A stretch of 20,865 nt of DNA, taken from contig JAOZRM010000025.1 of NCBI GenBank assembly GCA_029940175.1, positions 1 through 20,865 of the forward strand, read 5' to 3'. The translations under genes were made by a program, and so were the position numbers. The notes under the pieces are model-generated. The model saw nothing but the letters and a program-made list of their open reading frames with translations, made no database searches and had not been told where the DNA came from. The stretch comes from Candidatus Sabulitectum sp. Its GTDB lineage: Bacteria > Fermentibacterota > Fermentibacteria > Fermentibacterales > JCC-6. Shown piece after piece: positions 19,346 to 20,865 of the stretch. Numbering within the stretch: the first letter of the stretch is position 1; each line of letters starts with the position of its first letter.

Positions 19346-20865
19346 TGCGTATGATCGCTTTGATCCTACTGGTACTGGCTGTGCCGGTTATGGCATACCG
19401 GGTAACTGATATCTCGGTAGTGCCTAGCGGCGACCGTACCCAGGTGACCATTGTTACAGATGGTCCTATCAGTTACGAGAAATTTCTGCTTACTGATCCG
19501 ATGCGTGTCGTTATTGATCTAGGGGACGCTTTGCACGCGCTCCCTGCAACTGATTTCGCTGTGAGCAGAGGGGGGGTTAACTCTGTACGTACTAGTCAGT
19601 ACAAAGCACCACCCGATGGCATTGTGAGAATCATCGTTGATGTGAACGGCGAGTTGATGAACTACAGCACTTCTCTCCAGGAGAGTAACAGACTGGTTCT
19701 TATGCTCACCACCGATCCTTCAGGCACTCCCTTTACGTCCTGGGCTGCGTCTTCGCAGGAAGTTCCCCAGGTTGTTACCGGCGGCAATGTTCCTGCATTG
19801 TCTAATCCTACCGGAGCTGTCCAGACGGGATCAGCTTATGGACAATCCTCAGTTACACAGGGAATTCAGGTTTCTGAACCCAACAGGTTTGTGGATGATG
19901 GATTTCCGATTGAGTGGGAAGGTCGTGGAGGCAGGAGAATAACCATCGACGTGGTGGATGCCGACATAAGAACTGTGATGCGTTCCATCGCTGATGTTAG
20001 CGGAATGAACATAGTTATTCCGGAGACCTATCAGGGAACCGTTACTGCAAGGTTGAGAAATCTGGGCTGGCGTGATGCTCTCACGGCGATACTGGATTCA
20101 CAGGACCTTATGGCAACAATGTCCGGAAGCAATACTCTTCGTATTATGAAGCGTGATGCTTTCTACAATGAGATCAACCAGATGGCAGTCAGCGATTCTG
20201 AGCGCGAGAATCTGCAGGATCTGCTCACTGAAGTATTCGTGATCAGGTACGCACAGGCTGAAGACATTCAGAATGCTACCCAGTCCGTTCTTTCAGAGCG
20301 TGGACAGATCTCAATCGACACCAGAACAAACTCTTTGATCGTTTCAGATATACCAAGAAAGCTCAATGAGATAGGAAGGCTTCTTCCTATTCTGGACAGC
20401 CCTACTGCACAGGTAATGATTGAAGCAAAACTTGTGGAAATTGATGCCACAGCCTCAAGAGAATTCGGTATTGACTGGAGTCTTGGTAACCTTGGCAGAA
20501 ATGATGTTCTTACCCACGGTGGTATGGAAACAACTCTGGGCGTGGGTTCACCCACCGGTTCTGTTCAGTTTGGTCACATCACCAACCTCTTTGATGTAAA
20601 CGCAACAATAAACTACCTGGAACAGGAGAACAGAGCTCACATTCTTTCTGAGCCCAGAATCGCAATATGCGATAACATGACCGGTATGGTCATGAGTGGT
20701 AAGCAGATCCCATTGACACTCAAAGATGCTGATGGTAACACTTACGTTCAGCTTTACGATGTTGGAGTAAGCCTTACTGTAACTCCTCACATCAACGCCG
20801 ACAACAATGTTACACTGGAACTGAACCCTGTGGTAAGTGATCTGTCTGCAGAGGCTACTGCTTCT
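19345..20865 (+). CDS. pilQ: Type IV pilus secretin PilQ (partial, cut by the right edge)
   Basis: 507 codons are present with no stop. The signal peptide is MRMIALILLVLAVPVMA. Residues 18-125 form an AMIN-like domain (VTDISVVPSGDRTQVTIVTD, MRVVIDLGDAL), which in this family binds peptidoglycan. A Ser/Gly-rich linker follows, then the secretin short N-terminal domain (ITIDVVDADIRTVMRSIADV, about 198-265), one Secretin_N/NolW domain (FVIRYAQAEDI, ISIDTRTNSLIVSDIP, about 295-355) and the start of the pore-forming secretin domain (QVMIEAKLVEIDATASREFG, LSEPRIAICDNM, GVSLTVTPHI). It forms the outer-membrane channel through which the pilus leaves. The ATG overlaps the preceding stop (TAATG), with AAGGTGG upstream. 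It continues beyond the window. Confidence 0.95.
   Translation, partial: MRMIALILLVLAVPVMAYRVTDISVVPSGDRTQVTIVTDGPISYEKFLLTDPMRVVIDLGDALHALPATDFAVSRGGVNSVRTSQYKAPPDGIVRIIVDVNGELMNYSTSLQESNRLVLMLTTDPSGTPFTSWAASSQEVPQVVTGGNVPALSNPTGAVQTGSAYGQSSVTQGIQVSEPNRFVDDGFPIEWEGRGGRRITIDVVDADIRTVMRSIADVSGMNIVIPETYQGTVTARLRNLGWRDALTAILDSQDLMATMSGSNTLRIMKRDAFYNEINQMAVSDSERENLQDLLTEVFVIRYAQAEDIQNATQSVLSERGQISIDTRTNSLIVSDIPRKLNEIGRLLPILDSPTAQVMIEAKLVEIDATASREFGIDWSLGNLGRNDVLTHGGMETTLGVGSPTGSVQFGHITNLFDVNATINYLEQENRAHILSEPRIAICDNMTGMVMSGKQIPLTLKDADGNTYVQLYDVGVSLTVTPHINADNNVTLELNPVVSDLSAEATAS

Noticed and set aside
1..20865. CRISPR arrays, insertion sequences, prophage or attachment sites
   Set aside because: No regularly spaced repeats, transposase or integrase motifs or terminal inverted repeats were seen by eye; the tRNA-Thr is not followed by a duplicated 3' end or integrase.

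Overview
The window looks like a chromosomal segment from an uncultured diderm (Gram-negative-type) bacterium of moderate GC content. Evidence for two membranes is a type IV pilus secretin (PilQ), a predicted outer-membrane beta-barrel protein and two lipoproteins. The lineage cannot be fixed from the sequence alone. The habit of building large beta-propeller and lectin-like proteins reminds me of FCB-group candidate phyla such as Fermentibacterota, but that is only a guess. Genes are tightly packed: no gene-free stretch exceeds about 220 bases, and there are no insertion sequences, CRISPR arrays or phage genes.

Layout. Positions 1-245 hold the 3' end of a fabF-type ketoacyl synthase. It converges on a minus-strand group: a FAD-linked oxidoreductase (GlcD-like), a short YigZ/IMPACT-family protein, and a large TIR-transmembrane-propeller-lectin protein. 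Divergent from these is a plus-strand run: leuC and leuD-type dehydratase subunits, a small outer-membrane protein overlapping leuD, tRNA-Thr(CGU), glmM and glmS (amino-sugar supply for the cell envelope), and a YihY-family membrane protein whose start lies inside glmS. A second minus-strand operon (13149 down to 11077) encodes a DUF2089 zinc-ribbon/HTH regulator, a small membrane protein, a SHOCT-like protein and a degenerate YchF-family GTPase. glgC (ADP-glucose synthesis) is divergent from that operon and meets, tail to tail, a small ribbon-helix-helix-like gene. From 15101 to the right edge runs a type IV pilus assembly operon.

The most unusual region is the pilus operon. Its gene order is that of pilMNOPQ, but PilM and PilN are fused in one polypeptide, a novel small lipoprotein sits between PilN and PilO, and the PilP homologue carries about 300 extra residues that read as a seven-bladed beta-propeller between its lipid anchor and its PilP domain. 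Together these suggest a remodelled inner-membrane alignment complex that reaches PilQ through an enlarged periplasmic module.

Other points of interest are: the TIR protein with a probable periplasmic sensor; an in-frame TGA that alone separates the GlcD-like and IMPACT-like reading frames, with a plausible GlcD C-terminus lying after the stop; a YchF-like protein whose Walker A lysine is arginine; and a hairpin that would mask that gene's ribosome binding site. All functional calls come from motif recognition by eye; no database search was run.
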